Of a stretch of 53,744 bases of DNA, positions 26,268 through 35,046 are shown piece after piece. Origin of the DNA: Ramlibacter sp. (lineage in GTDB: Bacteria; Pseudomonadota; Gammaproteobacteria; Burkholderiales; Burkholderiaceae_C); assembly GCA_029237735.1 (NCBI GenBank), contig JAQZBU010000022.1:1-53744 (forward strand), read 5' to 3'. The first letter of the stretch is position 1. The number at the start of each line of letters is the position of its first letter. Under the pieces are notes generated by a model that searched no databases, was not told the origin of the DNA, and saw nothing but the letters and a program-made list of their open reading frames with translations. The position numbers and the translations under genes were made by a program.

Positions 26268-28025
26268 ATGGTGCAAACCGCGATCCCCGTCGACTCCATT
26301 GCCAAGCCGCCCGCACGCGCAGGCGAGCTGGCGGGATGCGCATGGATCACGAAGCTGGACAAGCCCTTCGCCTCCAGCGAAACCGGCCCGCTCGCCGGTC
26401 TGTCTTTCGCAGTCAAGGACAACATCGATGTGGCCGGTATTGAGACCACGGCGGGCTGCCTGGCATTCGCATACCAGCCGGCCGAGCACGCCACCGTGGT
26501 GCGCAAACTGCTCGCGGCTGGTGCGCGGCTGGCAGGCAAGACCAACCTGGACCAGTTCGCCTGTGGCCTGAACGGCACGCGTTCGCCCTACGGGGCCGTG
26601 CCCAACGCATTCAACCCACTCTATATATCCGGCGGCTCCAGTTCCGGCTCTGCCTATGTGGTGGCTACGGGACAGGTTGATTTCTCGCTGGGCACGGACA
26701 CGGCCGGCTCCGGCCGCGTGCCGGCGGGCCTGAACAACATCGTCGGACTGAAGCCTTCCAAGGGGCTGATCAGCGCGCGCGGCGTGGTGCCCGCGGCGCA
26801 GAGCGTGGACTGTGTTTCGATCTTCGCGCGCACGGTGGGCATCGCAACGCGCGTGCTGCAGGCCGCGATGGGCCACGACGCGGCCGACCCGTACTCGAGG
26901 CGCCGCGCGCTTGCGACTACGCCGTTCGCAAGAAGCTTCCGCTTCGGCGTGCCTTCGCGCCTTGAGTTCTTCGGCGACGCCTTGTCCGAAGCCGCGTTCG
27001 GCGATGCGGTGGCGCGCCTGCGCGAACTGGGCGGAACGCCTGTGGCGGTGGACTACCAGCCGCTGGCCGACGCCGCCACGCTTCTGTACGAAAGCGCGCT
27101 GGTGGCCGAGCGCTACACGGCCATCCGCGCCTTCTTCGACCGGCACGAAGGCGAAATCATCGAGCCGGTGCGCGGCATCATCGCGAAGGGCCGCGCGTAC
27201 AGCGCCGCCGATCTCTACGAAGCGCAGACACGCCTGCAGGCGCTGGGCCAGCAGGCCGCTGTCATGTGGGACACGATCGACGTGCTGCTCGTGCCCACCG
27301 CGCCGACGCACTACACCATCGCGCAGATGCAGGCCGACCCGGTGGCGTTGAATCGCAACCTCGGCGCGTACACGAATTTCGTGAACTTGCTGGACTACGC
27401 GGCCATCTCGGTGCCGAGTGCCATCAGGCCGGATGGGTTGCCTTTCGGCATCACGTTGGTGGGGCCGTGCGGAAGTGATTGGCAACTGGCGGAATTGGGG
27501 CAGCGGTATCACCATGCGACCGGACTTATGCAGGGCGCGACTTGCAAGCCGCTGCCGGCGGCCCAACCGCTCGCGGCGCTCTGCCCCCACCCCAACCCTC
27601 CCCCAAGGGGGGAGGGAGGAAAGCGGGTGAGATTGGCTGTGGTGGGGGCGCACCTTTCGGGCATGCCGCTGAACGGGCAGCTCACCGAACGCGGCGCAAC
27701 ACTGGTGGGGGCCACACAGACCGCGTCGAATTACCGATTCTTCGCATTGCCGGGAACGGTTCCGCCCAAGCCCGGCCTGCTGCGCGTCGCACCGGGCACA
27801 GGCGCGCGCATCGCGCTGGAGATCTGGGACATGCCGCTGGAACACTACGGCTCCTTCGTCGCCCTCATCCCCGCGCCGCTGGGCATCGGCACGCTCGAAC
27901 TCGCCGACGGCAGCAGCGCGCAAGGTTTCCTCTGCGAGGCACAGGCCACGGCCGACGCCCGGGACATCTCCCATCTCGGCGGATGGCGCGCCTACATCGC
28001 CTCGCTGCAGCAACAGCAGCAATAA
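26268..28025 (+). CDS. atzF: Allophanate hydrolase (AtzF)
   Basis: 585 residues. The amidase-signature core shows the full catalytic triad: Lys50 in SFAVKDNIDVAG, cis-Ser124 in GGSSSGSA and nucleophile Ser148 in LGTDTAGSGRVPAG. The spacing equals that of Pseudomonas sp. ADP AtzF (Lys91, Ser165, Ser189), offset by 41. The C-terminal domain (GAHLSGMPLNGQLTERGATL, EHYGSFVALIPAPLGIGTLE) is the AtzF/DUR1 tail. It hydrolyses allophanate to ammonia and a dicarboxy intermediate that decays to CO2 and ammonia, the last step of biuret/cyanurate or urea-amidolyase routes. Residues ~439-451 (CPHPNPPPRGEGG) are an in-frame GC-rich palindrome between the two domains. First gene of the nitrogen cluster. Confidence 0.92.
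   Translation: MVQTAIPVDSIAKPPARAGELAGCAWITKLDKPFASSETGPLAGLSFAVKDNIDVAGIETTAGCLAFAYQPAEHATVVRKLLAAGARLAGKTNLDQFACGLNGTRSPYGAVPNAFNPLYISGGSSSGSAYVVATGQVDFSLGTDTAGSGRVPAGLNNIVGLKPSKGLISARGVVPAAQSVDCVSIFARTVGIATRVLQAAMGHDAADPYSRRRALATTPFARSFRFGVPSRLEFFGDALSEAAFGDAVARLRELGGTPVAVDYQPLADAATLLYESALVAERYTAIRAFFDRHEGEIIEPVRGIIAKGRAYSAADLYEAQTRLQALGQQAAVMWDTIDVLLVPTAPTHYTIAQMQADPVALNRNLGAYTNFVNLLDYAAISVPSAIRPDGLPFGITLVGPCGSDWQLAELGQRYHHATGLMQGATCKPLPAAQPLAALCPHPNPPPRGEGGKRVRLAVVGAHLSGMPLNGQLTERGATLVGATQTASNYRFFALPGTVPPKPGLLRVAPGTGARIALEIWDMPLEHYGSFVALIPAPLGIGTLELADGSSAQGFLCEAQATADARDISHLGGWRAYIASLQQQQQ
27583..27621. repeat. GC-rich palindromic repeat inserted in frame in atzF
   Basis: C-rich lead-in followed by a near-perfect palindrome CCCTCCCCC-AA-GGGGGGAGGG. 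It encodes the low-complexity CPHPNPPPRGEGG in the AtzF interdomain linker. The related element in topB (44671-44707) is also in frame and in a linker. Elements of this look are common between genes in proteobacteria. Confidence 0.65.
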
Positions 28026-28060
28026 CCCCTCACGCAACCCACCCTCACGCAGGAGAACCC

Positions 28061-29068
28061 ATGACCATCCGCAAAACCCCGACGGCCACCTTGTCGCGCC
28101 GCACCTTGCTGCAAACCGGTGCCGGTGCCGCCGCCCTGGCTATGCTGGGCGCGCCGAAGGTTCACGCGCAAGCCGCACCGAAGATCCGCATCGGCTACTG
28201 GCCCATCGCCGCCGGCCTGCCGTTCTACGCCGCCGTGGAAAAAGGCTTCTTCAAGGAGGCCGGCCTCGACGTGGAAGCGATCAAGTTCGCGGGGGCGCAG
28301 CAGATCATGGAAGCCATGCTGGCGGGCCGATGCGACGGCAGCTCCAACGGCACGGGTTCGGCCAACCTCGCGGTCGGTGAAATCGCGGCTCCGGGCACCT
28401 TCAAGATCTTCGCGGCAAACCCAAGCAACGCGAAGAACGTGCTGGACCAATTCCTCGTGCCCGCAGCCAGCCCGGTCAAGACCATCGCTGAACTATCGGG
28501 AAAGCGGATTGCCTCCGGCCCCGGCATCCAGAACGTCACTCTCGCCAAGACCGTGCTGGAGCGCGCGGGCGCGAAAAACGTGAGCGTGATCGAACTGCCC
28601 ATCGGCCAGCACGTGGCCGCGCTGGCTGCGGGCCAGGTCGATGGCGTCTACACGCTGGAGCCCACCGGCACCATCGGCCGTCTGAATGGAACGACGCGCA
28701 TGCTCGAAGCGGGCGTGATCGCCAAGTACATCCTCGGCGATCCGCTGGCGCCGTGGTTCGGCGGCTCGGCATCACTCAAGTCTGAGTTCGTGCAGAAGCA
28801 TCCGGTCGAAGCCAAGAAGTTCGTGACCGCCTACGCAAAGGGCATCGCACTGGTGCGCAGCAACCCGGCCGAAGCCCGCCAGTACCTCAAGGGCTATACC
28901 GCGATCGAAGGACAGCTGACGAGCGAAGTGCCGCTGGCCGCCTACACCCTCTACAACGAGTTCACACCCAAGGACATCGCGCACTTCCAGAAGTTCTTCG
29001 ACCTGTTCTCGGACAAGGGCATCTTTCCGTCGCGCCTGATGGTCGACACCATGCTCTACAAAGGTTGA
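28061..29068 (+). CDS. ABC transporter substrate-binding protein (NrtA/TauA/SsuA-like)
   Basis: 335 residues. The twin-arginine signal (SRRTLLQTGAGAAALAMLG, cut near VHAQA) suggests folded export. The mature part is an NMT1/THI5-like binding fold (KIRIGYWPIAAGLPFYAAVE, FFKEAGLDVEAIKFAG, GQHVAALAAGQVDGVYTLEP). AGGAG lies directly upstream of the ATG. It supplies the permease and ATPase encoded by the next two genes. Given allophanate, carboxybiuret and biuret hydrolase genes around it, the ligand is likely a small nitrogen-rich ureide or amide; that is inference. Confidence 0.87.
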   Translation: MTIRKTPTATLSRRTLLQTGAGAAALAMLGAPKVHAQAAPKIRIGYWPIAAGLPFYAAVEKGFFKEAGLDVEAIKFAGAQQIMEAMLAGRCDGSSNGTGSANLAVGEIAAPGTFKIFAANPSNAKNVLDQFLVPAASPVKTIAELSGKRIASGPGIQNVTLAKTVLERAGAKNVSVIELPIGQHVAALAAGQVDGVYTLEPTGTIGRLNGTTRMLEAGVIAKYILGDPLAPWFGGSASLKSEFVQKHPVEAKKFVTAYAKGIALVRSNPAEARQYLKGYTAIEGQLTSEVPLAAYTLYNEFTPKDIAHFQKFFDLFSDKGIFPSRLMVDTMLYKG

Positions 29069-29070
29069 GC

Positions 29071-29847
29071 ATGCCGGCACCCACCATGCGTCGAGCGACC
29101 TGGGGCCGCTTTCTGCCGTTCCTCGGGCCGGTGCTGCTCTTCATCGCCTGGGACTTCGTGGTGCGCTTCGGCTTCATCAAGCCGATCCTGCTGCCGTCGC
29201 CGGCCGATACGCTCGGCGCGCTCGTCACCGGCCTCATGGGCGGGCCGCTGCTGCTGGACTTCGCGGTAACGGTCAAGCGGACACTGCAGGCCTTCGCGAT
29301 CGCCGCGGTGATCGGCGTGCCGCTGGGCGTGCTGCTCGGCAGCAACGAGAAGGCCTATCGCAGCGTCGAATTCCTGATCGACTTCTTCCGCTCCACGCCA
29401 TCGTCGGCGCTGATCCCGCTGTTCCTGCTGATCTTTGGTGTGTCCGATATCAACAAGGTGGCGATCGCGGCGTTCGGCGCGTTCCTCATCGTCGTCTTCA
29501 ACAGCGCGTACGGCGTGATCAACGCACGCAAGCAGCGCGTGATGGCCGCCAAGGTGATGGGCGCATCGCGCTGGCAGACTTTCCGCGACGTGCTGATCTG
29601 GGAGAGCCTGCAGCCGTCCTTCGTCGGCCTGCGCTCGGCGGTGTCGATGGCGCTGGTGATCGTGATCGTCGCCGAAATGTTCATCGGCTCTGAAAGCGGC
29701 CTGGGCCACCGCATCATCGACGCGCAGCAGGTGCTCAACGTCAAGAGCATGTACGCCGCGATCCTGTCGGCGGGCGGGCTGGGCTACGCGCTCAATGTGC
29801 TGTTTCTCCTGGCCGAGCGCCGCATCGTGCATTGGAGCGGCCGATGA
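29071..29847 (+). CDS. ABC transporter permease (SsuC/TauC-like)
   Basis: 258 residues with about six membrane segments. The BPD-type EAA loop is present around AAKVMGASRWQTFRDVLIWE, followed by SLQPSFVGLRSAVSMALVIV. The ATG at 29071 is 2 nt after the stop of the binding-protein gene; a TTG two codons earlier overlaps that stop and is less likely. The 3' end overlaps the ATPase gene by 4 nt. It forms the channel of the first importer. Confidence 0.87.
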   Translation: MPAPTMRRATWGRFLPFLGPVLLFIAWDFVVRFGFIKPILLPSPADTLGALVTGLMGGPLLLDFAVTVKRTLQAFAIAAVIGVPLGVLLGSNEKAYRSVEFLIDFFRSTPSSALIPLFLLIFGVSDINKVAIAAFGAFLIVVFNSAYGVINARKQRVMAAKVMGASRWQTFRDVLIWESLQPSFVGLRSAVSMALVIVIVAEMFIGSESGLGHRIIDAQQVLNVKSMYAAILSAGGLGYALNVLFLLAERRIVHWSGR

Positions 29848-30671
29848 ACGCCGTATTGAAAGCACCCGTCGAGGTCTACGCCGACATTCCGAAGCCGGAA
29901 TTCAGGCCCGGGCCCACCGGCACCGAAATCACCATCCGCGGACTGACGAAGTACTTCGCAGGCTGGCCGCTGTACGAGAACTTCGATCTGGACATCCCCA
30001 AGCACAAGATCGTGTCGGTGTTCGGCCCCAACGGCTGCGGCAAGTCGACCTTGATCAACATGATCGCGGGGCTGGTGCCCATTGACGCGGGCGAGATCCT
30101 GTTCGACGGCAAGTCGCTCAAGGACACCCGGATCGGCTACGTGTTCCAGAACTACCGCGAAGCGCTGTTCCCGTGGATGCGCACCATCGACAACATCGCC
30201 TACCCGCTCAAGCTGGAGGGAAAGTCCAAGGCCGAGGTGGACCGCCGGATGCAGGAGCTGGTCGCGTCATTCGACGTGAAATTCGACCTGAACCGCTACC
30301 CGTACGAGCTTTCGGGCGGCCAGCAGCAGACCGCATCCATCATGCGTGCCCTGGCGAACCAACCGGAAGTGCTGTTCCTCGACGAGCCCTTCTCCGCACT
30401 CGACTTCGAGATGACGCTCTTCATCCGCGAAAAGCTGCAGGAAGACTTCATGAAGACGGGCACCACGATGCTGCTGGTCTCGCACGACCTTGAAGAGGCG
30501 GTGTACCTGGCAGACCAGGTGCTGCTGCTGACGAAGCGGCCAACCCGCGTCGCCGAAGTCCTGCCCTATGGCGACGCCCGGCCGCGCACCGTCGATACGC
30601 TGTCGGAAGCGAACTTCATCGCCACCAAGAAACGCAGCCTGGAAATATTCCAGCGCGAGGTGCGGCGTTAG
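29844..30671 (+). CDS. ABC transporter ATP-binding protein (SsuB/TauB-like)
   Basis: 275 residues. Walker A is VFGPNGCGKSTLINMIAGL, the Q-loop is YVFQNYREALFPW, the signature is ELSGGQQQTASIMRAL and Walker B with D-loop is VLFLDEPFSALD; the switch His is in LLVSHDLEEAV. The signature has Thr where most relatives have Arg after GGQQQ, a small deviation unlikely to abolish activity. It powers the importer with the two genes before it. ATG overlaps the permease stop (ATGA). Confidence 0.9.
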   Translation: MNAVLKAPVEVYADIPKPEFRPGPTGTEITIRGLTKYFAGWPLYENFDLDIPKHKIVSVFGPNGCGKSTLINMIAGLVPIDAGEILFDGKSLKDTRIGYVFQNYREALFPWMRTIDNIAYPLKLEGKSKAEVDRRMQELVASFDVKFDLNRYPYELSGGQQQTASIMRALANQPEVLFLDEPFSALDFEMTLFIREKLQEDFMKTGTTMLLVSHDLEEAVYLADQVLLLTKRPTRVAEVLPYGDARPRTVDTLSEANFIATKKRSLEIFQREVRR

Positions 30672-30681
30672 CCGCGCGGTC

Positions 30682-30891
30682 ATGAGCGACGACGAAGTCC
30701 TGGCCTATGTGAATGCCGCCGCCGCTGCGGTGGGCTTGCCGCTCGACGCGGCCCGCGCACAGCGCGTTGCCGCGCACCTGGCGCGCACCGCCGCGATGGC
30801 GCAGCTGCTGGAATCCGCGGGCCTGCAGGCGCACGACGAACCGGCGGAAGTGTTCAGGCCGGCGCCCTTTCCCCCGGAGGGCGTGGCATGA
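30682..30891 (+). CDS. atzG: AtzG-like small subunit (DUF4089) of carboxybiuret hydrolase
   Basis: 69 residues, MSDDEVLAYVNAAAAAVGLP followed by RAQRVAAHLARTAAMAQLLE, predominantly helical. It matches the DUF4089/AtzG/HpxX type of small protein that binds and stabilises the AtzE amidase. The gene precedes atzE with a 4-nt overlap (ATGA), the arrangement known for atzG-atzE. No catalytic residues are expected. It is short but well supported by context. Confidence 0.83.
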   Translation: MSDDEVLAYVNAAAAAVGLPLDAARAQRVAAHLARTAAMAQLLESAGLQAHDEPAEVFRPAPFPPEGVA

Positions 30892-32255
30892 AGACCGCGC
30901 AGTTGCTGCGTTGCATAGCCTCCGGCGAGATGAGCGCCGGCGAGGTGCTCGAAGACGCAATTGCGCGGATCGATGCCACGGACGCGAGCATCAACGCCTT
31001 CACCAGCAAGTCACTCACTCGCGCCCGGGCCGAAGCGAACGCGGTGGACGCACGGCGCGCGCGGGGCGAAGCGCTGCCGTCGCTCGCCGGCCTGCCCTAC
31101 GCGGTGAAGAACCTGTTCGACATCGAGGGCATGACCACGATCGCGGGCTCGAAGATCAATCGCGAGCTCTCCCCTGCCACAGGCGATGCCGTGCTCGTGC
31201 AGCGCCTGAAGGCGGCGGGAGCGGTGCTGCTCGGCGCGCTCAACATGGACGAGTACGCCTATGGCTTCACCACCGAGAACAGTCACTACGGGCCGACGCG
31301 CAATCCGCATGACCCGGCGCGCATGTCGGGCGGATCATCGGGCGGCTCGGGCGCGGCCGTGGCGGCGGGGCAGGTGCCTTTCACGCTGGGCTCCGACACG
31401 AACGGTTCGATCCGCGTGCCCGCGTCGCTGTGCGGCGTGTGGGGCCTCAAGCCCACCTTCGGGCGGCTAACCCGCCGCGGCACCTACCCCTTCGTGCACA
31501 GCATCGACCACCTCGGCCCGCTCGCGGACAGCGTCGAAGGCCTGGCCCTGCCGTACGACGCGATGCAGGGTCCGGACCCGCTCGACCCGGGTTGCCACGC
31601 CCGCCACGCGCAGCCCATCGTGGCGACGCTGTCCCGAGGTGTGCAGGGCTTGCGGGTGGGCTTGCTCGGCGGCTACTTTCAGGACAACGCAACGCCGGCC
31701 GCGTGCGCGGTCGCCGCGCTGGCGGCAAAAACTCTCGGCGCTGTCGATGAAGTGGCGTGGCCCGATGCAGCCCTGGGCCGCGCGGCAGCATTCATCGTCA
31801 CTGCGGCCGAGGGCGGCAGCCTGCACCTGCCGGACTTGCGCAAGCGCGCCGATGACTTCGAGCCGCTCTCGGTGGACCGCTTCATCGCGGGTGCGCTGCA
31901 ACCGGCGCACTGGTATCTCCAGGCGCAGCGTTATCGGCGCGTCTATCGCGACAAGGTCAATGCGCTTTTCGGGGAGTGGGACTTGCTGGTTGCACCGGCC
32001 ACGCCGGTCGGTGCACCCCTGATCGGCGCGGAGTGGATCGAGATCAATGGCGTGAAGCATCCCAGCCGCCCGTCCATGGGCCTGCTCACGCAACCGATCT
32101 CCTTTGCAGGCTGCCCGGTCGTCGCCGCTCCCATGTGGCCCGAAGGCACCGGCGGCTTGCCAATCGCCGTGCAGCTGATTGCCACGCCCTGGCGCGAAGA
32201 CATCGCGTTGCGCGCGGCGATGGTGCTCCAACAGGCGGGAGTGGCGCACCTGTGA
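30888..32255 (+). CDS. atzE: AtzE-family amidohydrolase (1-carboxybiuret hydrolase)
   Basis: 455 residues, an amidase-signature enzyme with Lys74 in [14 protein letters not shown], cis-Ser150 in [16 protein letters not shown] and nucleophile Ser174 in [14 protein letters not shown]. The 24-residue serine spacing equals that in the atzF product of this cluster. With AtzG it deaminates 1-carboxybiuret to 1,3-dicarboxyurea in s-triazine/triuret routes. The related HpxY proteins sit in oxalurate/purine clusters, so another ureide substrate cannot be excluded. The neighbouring atzG, AtzH-like and atzF genes favour the carboxybiuret assignment. Confidence 0.88.
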   Translation: MKTAQLLRCIASGEMSAGEVLEDAIARIDATDASINAFTSKSLTRARAEANAVDARRARGEALPSLAGLPYAVKNLFDIEGMTTIAGSKINRELSPATGDAVLVQRLKAAGAVLLGALNMDEYAYGFTTENSHYGPTRNPHDPARMSGGSSGGSGAAVAAGQVPFTLGSDTNGSIRVPASLCGVWGLKPTFGRLTRRGTYPFVHSIDHLGPLADSVEGLALPYDAMQGPDPLDPGCHARHAQPIVATLSRGVQGLRVGLLGGYFQDNATPAACAVAALAAKTLGAVDEVAWPDAALGRAAAFIVTAAEGGSLHLPDLRKRADDFEPLSVDRFIAGALQPAHWYLQAQRYRRVYRDKVNALFGEWDLLVAPATPVGAPLIGAEWIEINGVKHPSRPSMGLLTQPISFAGCPVVAAPMWPEGTGGLPIAVQLIATPWREDIALRAAMVLQQAGVAHL

Positions 32256-32257
32256 CC

Positions 32258-32632
32258 ATGCACATCAACCTTCCCGACGTGGTGGCCGAAGTCACGGCCG
32301 CATTCGCGCGCTACGAGACGGCGCTGGTCACCAACGACGTCGCCGCGCTCGACGAGCTGTTCTGGGACAGCCCGCACACCCTGCGCTACGGCGTGACCGA
32401 GAACCTCTACGGCTACAACGCGATCCGCGCCTTCCGCGCCGCGCGTCCCGCGCAAGGCCTGGAGCGCGCGGTACTGAAGACCGTGATCACCACCTATGGC
32501 CGCCACTTCGCCACGGCCAACATCGAATTCCAGCGCATAGGCGTCGCCAGGCCCGGCCGCCAAAGCCAGAGCTGGATGCGCACGCCCCAAGGCTGGCGCG
32601 TGGTGTGCGCCCATGTCAGCCTGCTTGCATGA
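32258..32632 (+). CDS. atzH: AtzH/HpxZ-like protein (DUF3225, NTF2-like fold)
   Basis: 124 residues: [40 protein letters not shown] and [19 protein letters not shown] are typical of DUF3225. In Pseudomonas sp. ADP the similar AtzH removes a carboxamide from 1,3-dicarboxyurea to give allophanate, linking AtzEG to AtzF; in purine clusters the relative is HpxZ. The gene follows atzE by 2 nt, so it is in the same transcript. The symbol is by context; the biochemical identity is not proven by sequence alone. Confidence 0.78.
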   Translation: MHINLPDVVAEVTAAFARYETALVTNDVAALDELFWDSPHTLRYGVTENLYGYNAIRAFRAARPAQGLERAVLKTVITTYGRHFATANIEFQRIGVARPGRQSQSWMRTPQGWRVVCAHVSLLA

Positions 32633-32691
32633 ATCCTGCTAGTTCCCCGTCCACGTAGTTCTTCCTCAACATCACCCTCGGAGAGATACCC

Positions 32692-33801
32692 ATGAGCCGT
32701 CAGAACTTCAACCGCCGCGATTCGCTCAAGACACTCGCGGCCCTCGGCGCGGCCGGGCTGTGCCCGCTCGCCTTCGCGCAAAAGCCGATCACCGTCGGCG
32801 TGATCTACGTCGGCCCGCGCGACGACTACGGCTACAACCAGGCCCAGGCGGAAGCCGCTGCCATGCTCAAGAAGATGCCGGGGGTGAAAGTGGTCGAGGA
32901 AGAGAACGTGCCGGAAACCGCGGCTGTCCAAAAGACCATGACCGGCATGATCGCGCAGGACGGCGCATCCCTGGTGTTCCCCACCTCGTTCGGCTACTTC
33001 GAGCCGCATATGCTGGCCGTCGCCCCCAAGTTCCCCGACGCGCGTTTCGCGCATTGCGGCGGCATGTGGACCGAGGGCAAGCACCCCAAGAACACCGCCA
33101 GCTACTTCGGCTATATCGATGAATGCCAGTACCTGAATGGCGTTGTCGCGGCGCACATGAGCAAGAGCAACAAGCTTGGCTTCATCGCCGCCAAGCCGAT
33201 CCCGCAGGTGCTGCGCAACATCAACGCCTTCACGATGGGCGCGCGGTCCGTCAAGCCGGGCATCACCACCAACGTGATCTTCACCGGCGACTGGTCGATG
33301 CCGGTCAAGGAAGCGGAAGCCACCAACAGCCTGGCGGACCAGGGCGTGGACGTGTTCACCATGCACGTGGATGGGCCCAAGGTCATCGTGGAGACCGCTG
33401 CCAAACGCGGCAAGATGGTCTGCGGCTACCACGCGAGCCAGGCCAAGCTCGCCCCCCAGGCCTACCTGACCGGCGCCGAGTGGAACTGGCTCACCGCGTA
33501 CACAACCTTCATCGAAGCTGCGCGCAGCGGCAAACCGCACCCGAACTTCGTGCGCGGCGGTTTGAAGGAAGGCTTCGTCAAGATGTCCGCGTACGGCCCG
33601 ATGGTGACCGACGCAGCCAGGAAGTCCGCCGACGGCATCAAGGCGCAGATGGTGGCCGGCAAGTTCGACATCTTCAAGGGCCCGCTGAAGGACAACAAGG
33701 GCGCGACCATCATTCCCGCCGGCAAGACCTTCAAACAGACAGACATCGAGCTGGAGAAGATGAACTACCTGGTCGAGGGCGTGGTGGGCTCGATCGGCTG
33801 A
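32692..33801 (+). CDS. BMP-family ABC transporter substrate-binding protein
   Basis: 369 residues. A Tat-like N-terminus (NRRDSLKTLAALGAAGLC) is cut near AFAQ. The PnrA/Med-type fold is shown by ITVGVIYVGPRDDYGYNQAQ, AHMSKSNKLGFIAAKPIPQ, NAFTMGARSVKPG and GVDVFTMHVDGPKVI. Known relatives bind nucleosides or, as AtzT in Pseudomonas sp. ADP, s-triazine and nucleobase-like rings. GGAGA lies before the ATG. It goes with two permease genes and the double ATPase downstream (37779-39353). The ligand may be a nitrogen heterocycle or ureide. Confidence 0.87.
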   Translation: MSRQNFNRRDSLKTLAALGAAGLCPLAFAQKPITVGVIYVGPRDDYGYNQAQAEAAAMLKKMPGVKVVEEENVPETAAVQKTMTGMIAQDGASLVFPTSFGYFEPHMLAVAPKFPDARFAHCGGMWTEGKHPKNTASYFGYIDECQYLNGVVAAHMSKSNKLGFIAAKPIPQVLRNINAFTMGARSVKPGITTNVIFTGDWSMPVKEAEATNSLADQGVDVFTMHVDGPKVIVETAAKRGKMVCGYHASQAKLAPQAYLTGAEWNWLTAYTTFIEAARSGKPHPNFVRGGLKEGFVKMSAYGPMVTDAARKSADGIKAQMVAGKFDIFKGPLKDNKGATIIPAGKTFKQTDIELEKMNYLVEGVVGSIG

Positions 33802-33805
33802 CGAT

Positions 33806-33880
33806 ATGGCCCCCACGCTCCCCACTTCGTGTGGTCGCTGCCCCCCGAGGGGGCCTTCGCGCCTTGGGGCGGCCCTGCGG
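33806..33880. repeat. Comamonadaceae-type intergenic repeat, copy 1
   Basis: About 75 nt with the order ATGGCCCCCACGCT, a CACTTCGTGT stretch, a GCCCCC-CGA-GGGGGC hairpin and TTGGGGCGGCC. The same order appears at 48739-48813 and reversed at 51631-51700. It lies between the binding-protein and permease genes of one operon, where its hairpins would form in the transcript. Confidence 0.75.
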
Positions 33881-33901
33881 CGCTCACGCCACTGATCGGC
33901 C

Positions 33902-35041
33902 ATGCGCGCCACATTGAAGGACGTCATGCTCCCCATCGCGGCCATCGCGGCCGCGCTGCTGGTGTTCGGCGTCTTCGTGTGGTTCGCAGGGGTCAACCCG
34001 CTCGATGTATGGCTGCTGCTGTTCAGGGGCGCGTTCGGCGATTGGTACTCGTGGCAGAACACGCTGCAGCGCGCGGCACCGCTGATGCTGACCGCGCTGT
34101 GCGTGGCGATCCCGGCACGCGCCGGCCTGGTGGTCATCGGCGGTGAGGGCGCGTTGGTGCTGGGCGGGCTTGCCTGCGCTGGACTGGCGCAGGCGCTGAC
34201 GCTGCCTCCCAACATCCTCGGCACCGCGCTGGTGTGTCTGGCCGGTGCTGTTGCGGGCGCCCTCTGGATCGCGCTGGCGGGCTGGCTGCGCCAGTACCGG
34301 GGCATCAACGAAACCATCAGCAGCCTGCTGCTCGCGTATGTCGCGATCGGCCTGTTCAAGCATTTCGTGGAGGGCCCCCTGCGCGATCCGGCCAGCCTGA
34401 ACAAGCCTTCGACCCATGCGCTGGGCGAGGGGTTGCGTATCGCAGGCATCGGTGGCTCGGACGTGCACTGGGGCTTGGTGCTTGGCGTCGTAATGTGTGT
34501 CGCAGCCGCAGTGTGGCTTCGCTGGACACCCTCGGGTTTTTCCGTGCGCGTCGTCGGCGGCAACCTGCGCGCGGCCCAGCTGGTGGGGCTGCCCGCTTCG
34601 CGCCTCGTGTTGCTGGCCTGTGCCCTCGGCGGCGCCGCGGCCGGGCTGGCGGGCGCCGTGGAAGTGGCGGCCGTGCACACCAGTGCCAATGCCGCGCTGA
34701 TCGCAGGGTACGGCTATGCCGGCATCCTGGTGGCGTTCATCGCGCGCCACCATCCCCTGGCCGTGATCCCGGTGGCGATCCTGTTCGGTGGCTTCGGCGC
34801 TGCGGGCAGCCTGCTGCAGCGCCGGCTGGGGCTGCCCGATGCGTCGGTGCTGCTGCTGCAGGGCATTGCGTTCGTGTTGATCCTGGCGAGCGAGGCGCTG
34901 CGGGATGCGGACTGGAAGGCGTTCCTTGCGAACGTGATCCGCCTCGGACCCCCGGGACCTGCCCCGCTTGTCATTGCGGGCTCGACCCGCAATCCAGGAC
35001 CTGCGCACGCCACGATGGATCCCGGATCAAGTCCGGGATGA
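33902..35041 (+). CDS. ABC transporter permease 1 (BMP/nucleoside type)
   Basis: 379 residues with about ten hydrophobic segments. BPD_transp_2-type motifs include AARAGLVVIGGEGALVLGG-like sequence (IPARAGLVVIGGEGALVLGG), RQYRGINETISSLLLAYVAI and NPRAAQLVGLP-like NLRAAQLVGLPASR. The last 24 residues, from about Leu356 (starting LVIAGSTRNPG and ending MDPGSSPG), are encoded by a REP-like repeat pair that also provides the stop codon. The native C-terminus was presumably about 355 residues. Function is probably kept because the extension is cytoplasmic or terminal. It pairs with permease 2. Confidence 0.85.
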   Translation: MRATLKDVMLPIAAIAAALLVFGVFVWFAGVNPLDVWLLLFRGAFGDWYSWQNTLQRAAPLMLTALCVAIPARAGLVVIGGEGALVLGGLACAGLAQALTLPPNILGTALVCLAGAVAGALWIALAGWLRQYRGINETISSLLLAYVAIGLFKHFVEGPLRDPASLNKPSTHALGEGLRIAGIGGSDVHWGLVLGVVMCVAAAVWLRWTPSGFSVRVVGGNLRAAQLVGLPASRLVLLACALGGAAAGLAGAVEVAAVHTSANAALIAGYGYAGILVAFIARHHPLAVIPVAILFGGFGAAGSLLQRRLGLPDASVLLLQGIAFVLILASEALRDADWKAFLANVIRLGPPGPAPLVIAGSTRNPGPAHATMDPGSSPG

Positions 35042-35042
35042 C
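34970..35042. repeat. Inverted pair of REP-like hairpins within permease genes
   Basis: Two units face each other: GTCAT, the hairpin ATTGCGGG-CTCGA-CCCGCAAT (34973-34993), ATCCA, an 18-20-nt spacer, then TGGAT and the hairpin ATCCCGGA-TCAAG-TCCGGGAT (35019-35039), ending ATGAC. The element encodes the end of permease 1 and contains its stop codon and a possible start (ATG at 35038) for permease 2. Confidence 0.8.
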
Positions 35043-35046
35043 AACC

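Noticed and set aside
26262..28037. A 591-codon minus-strand frame
   Set aside because: Antisense to atzF, whose triad and spacing match a known enzyme.
32494..34689. A 731-codon minus-strand frame
   Set aside because: Antisense to the BMP binding-protein and permease genes; those have clear signal peptide and membrane segments.
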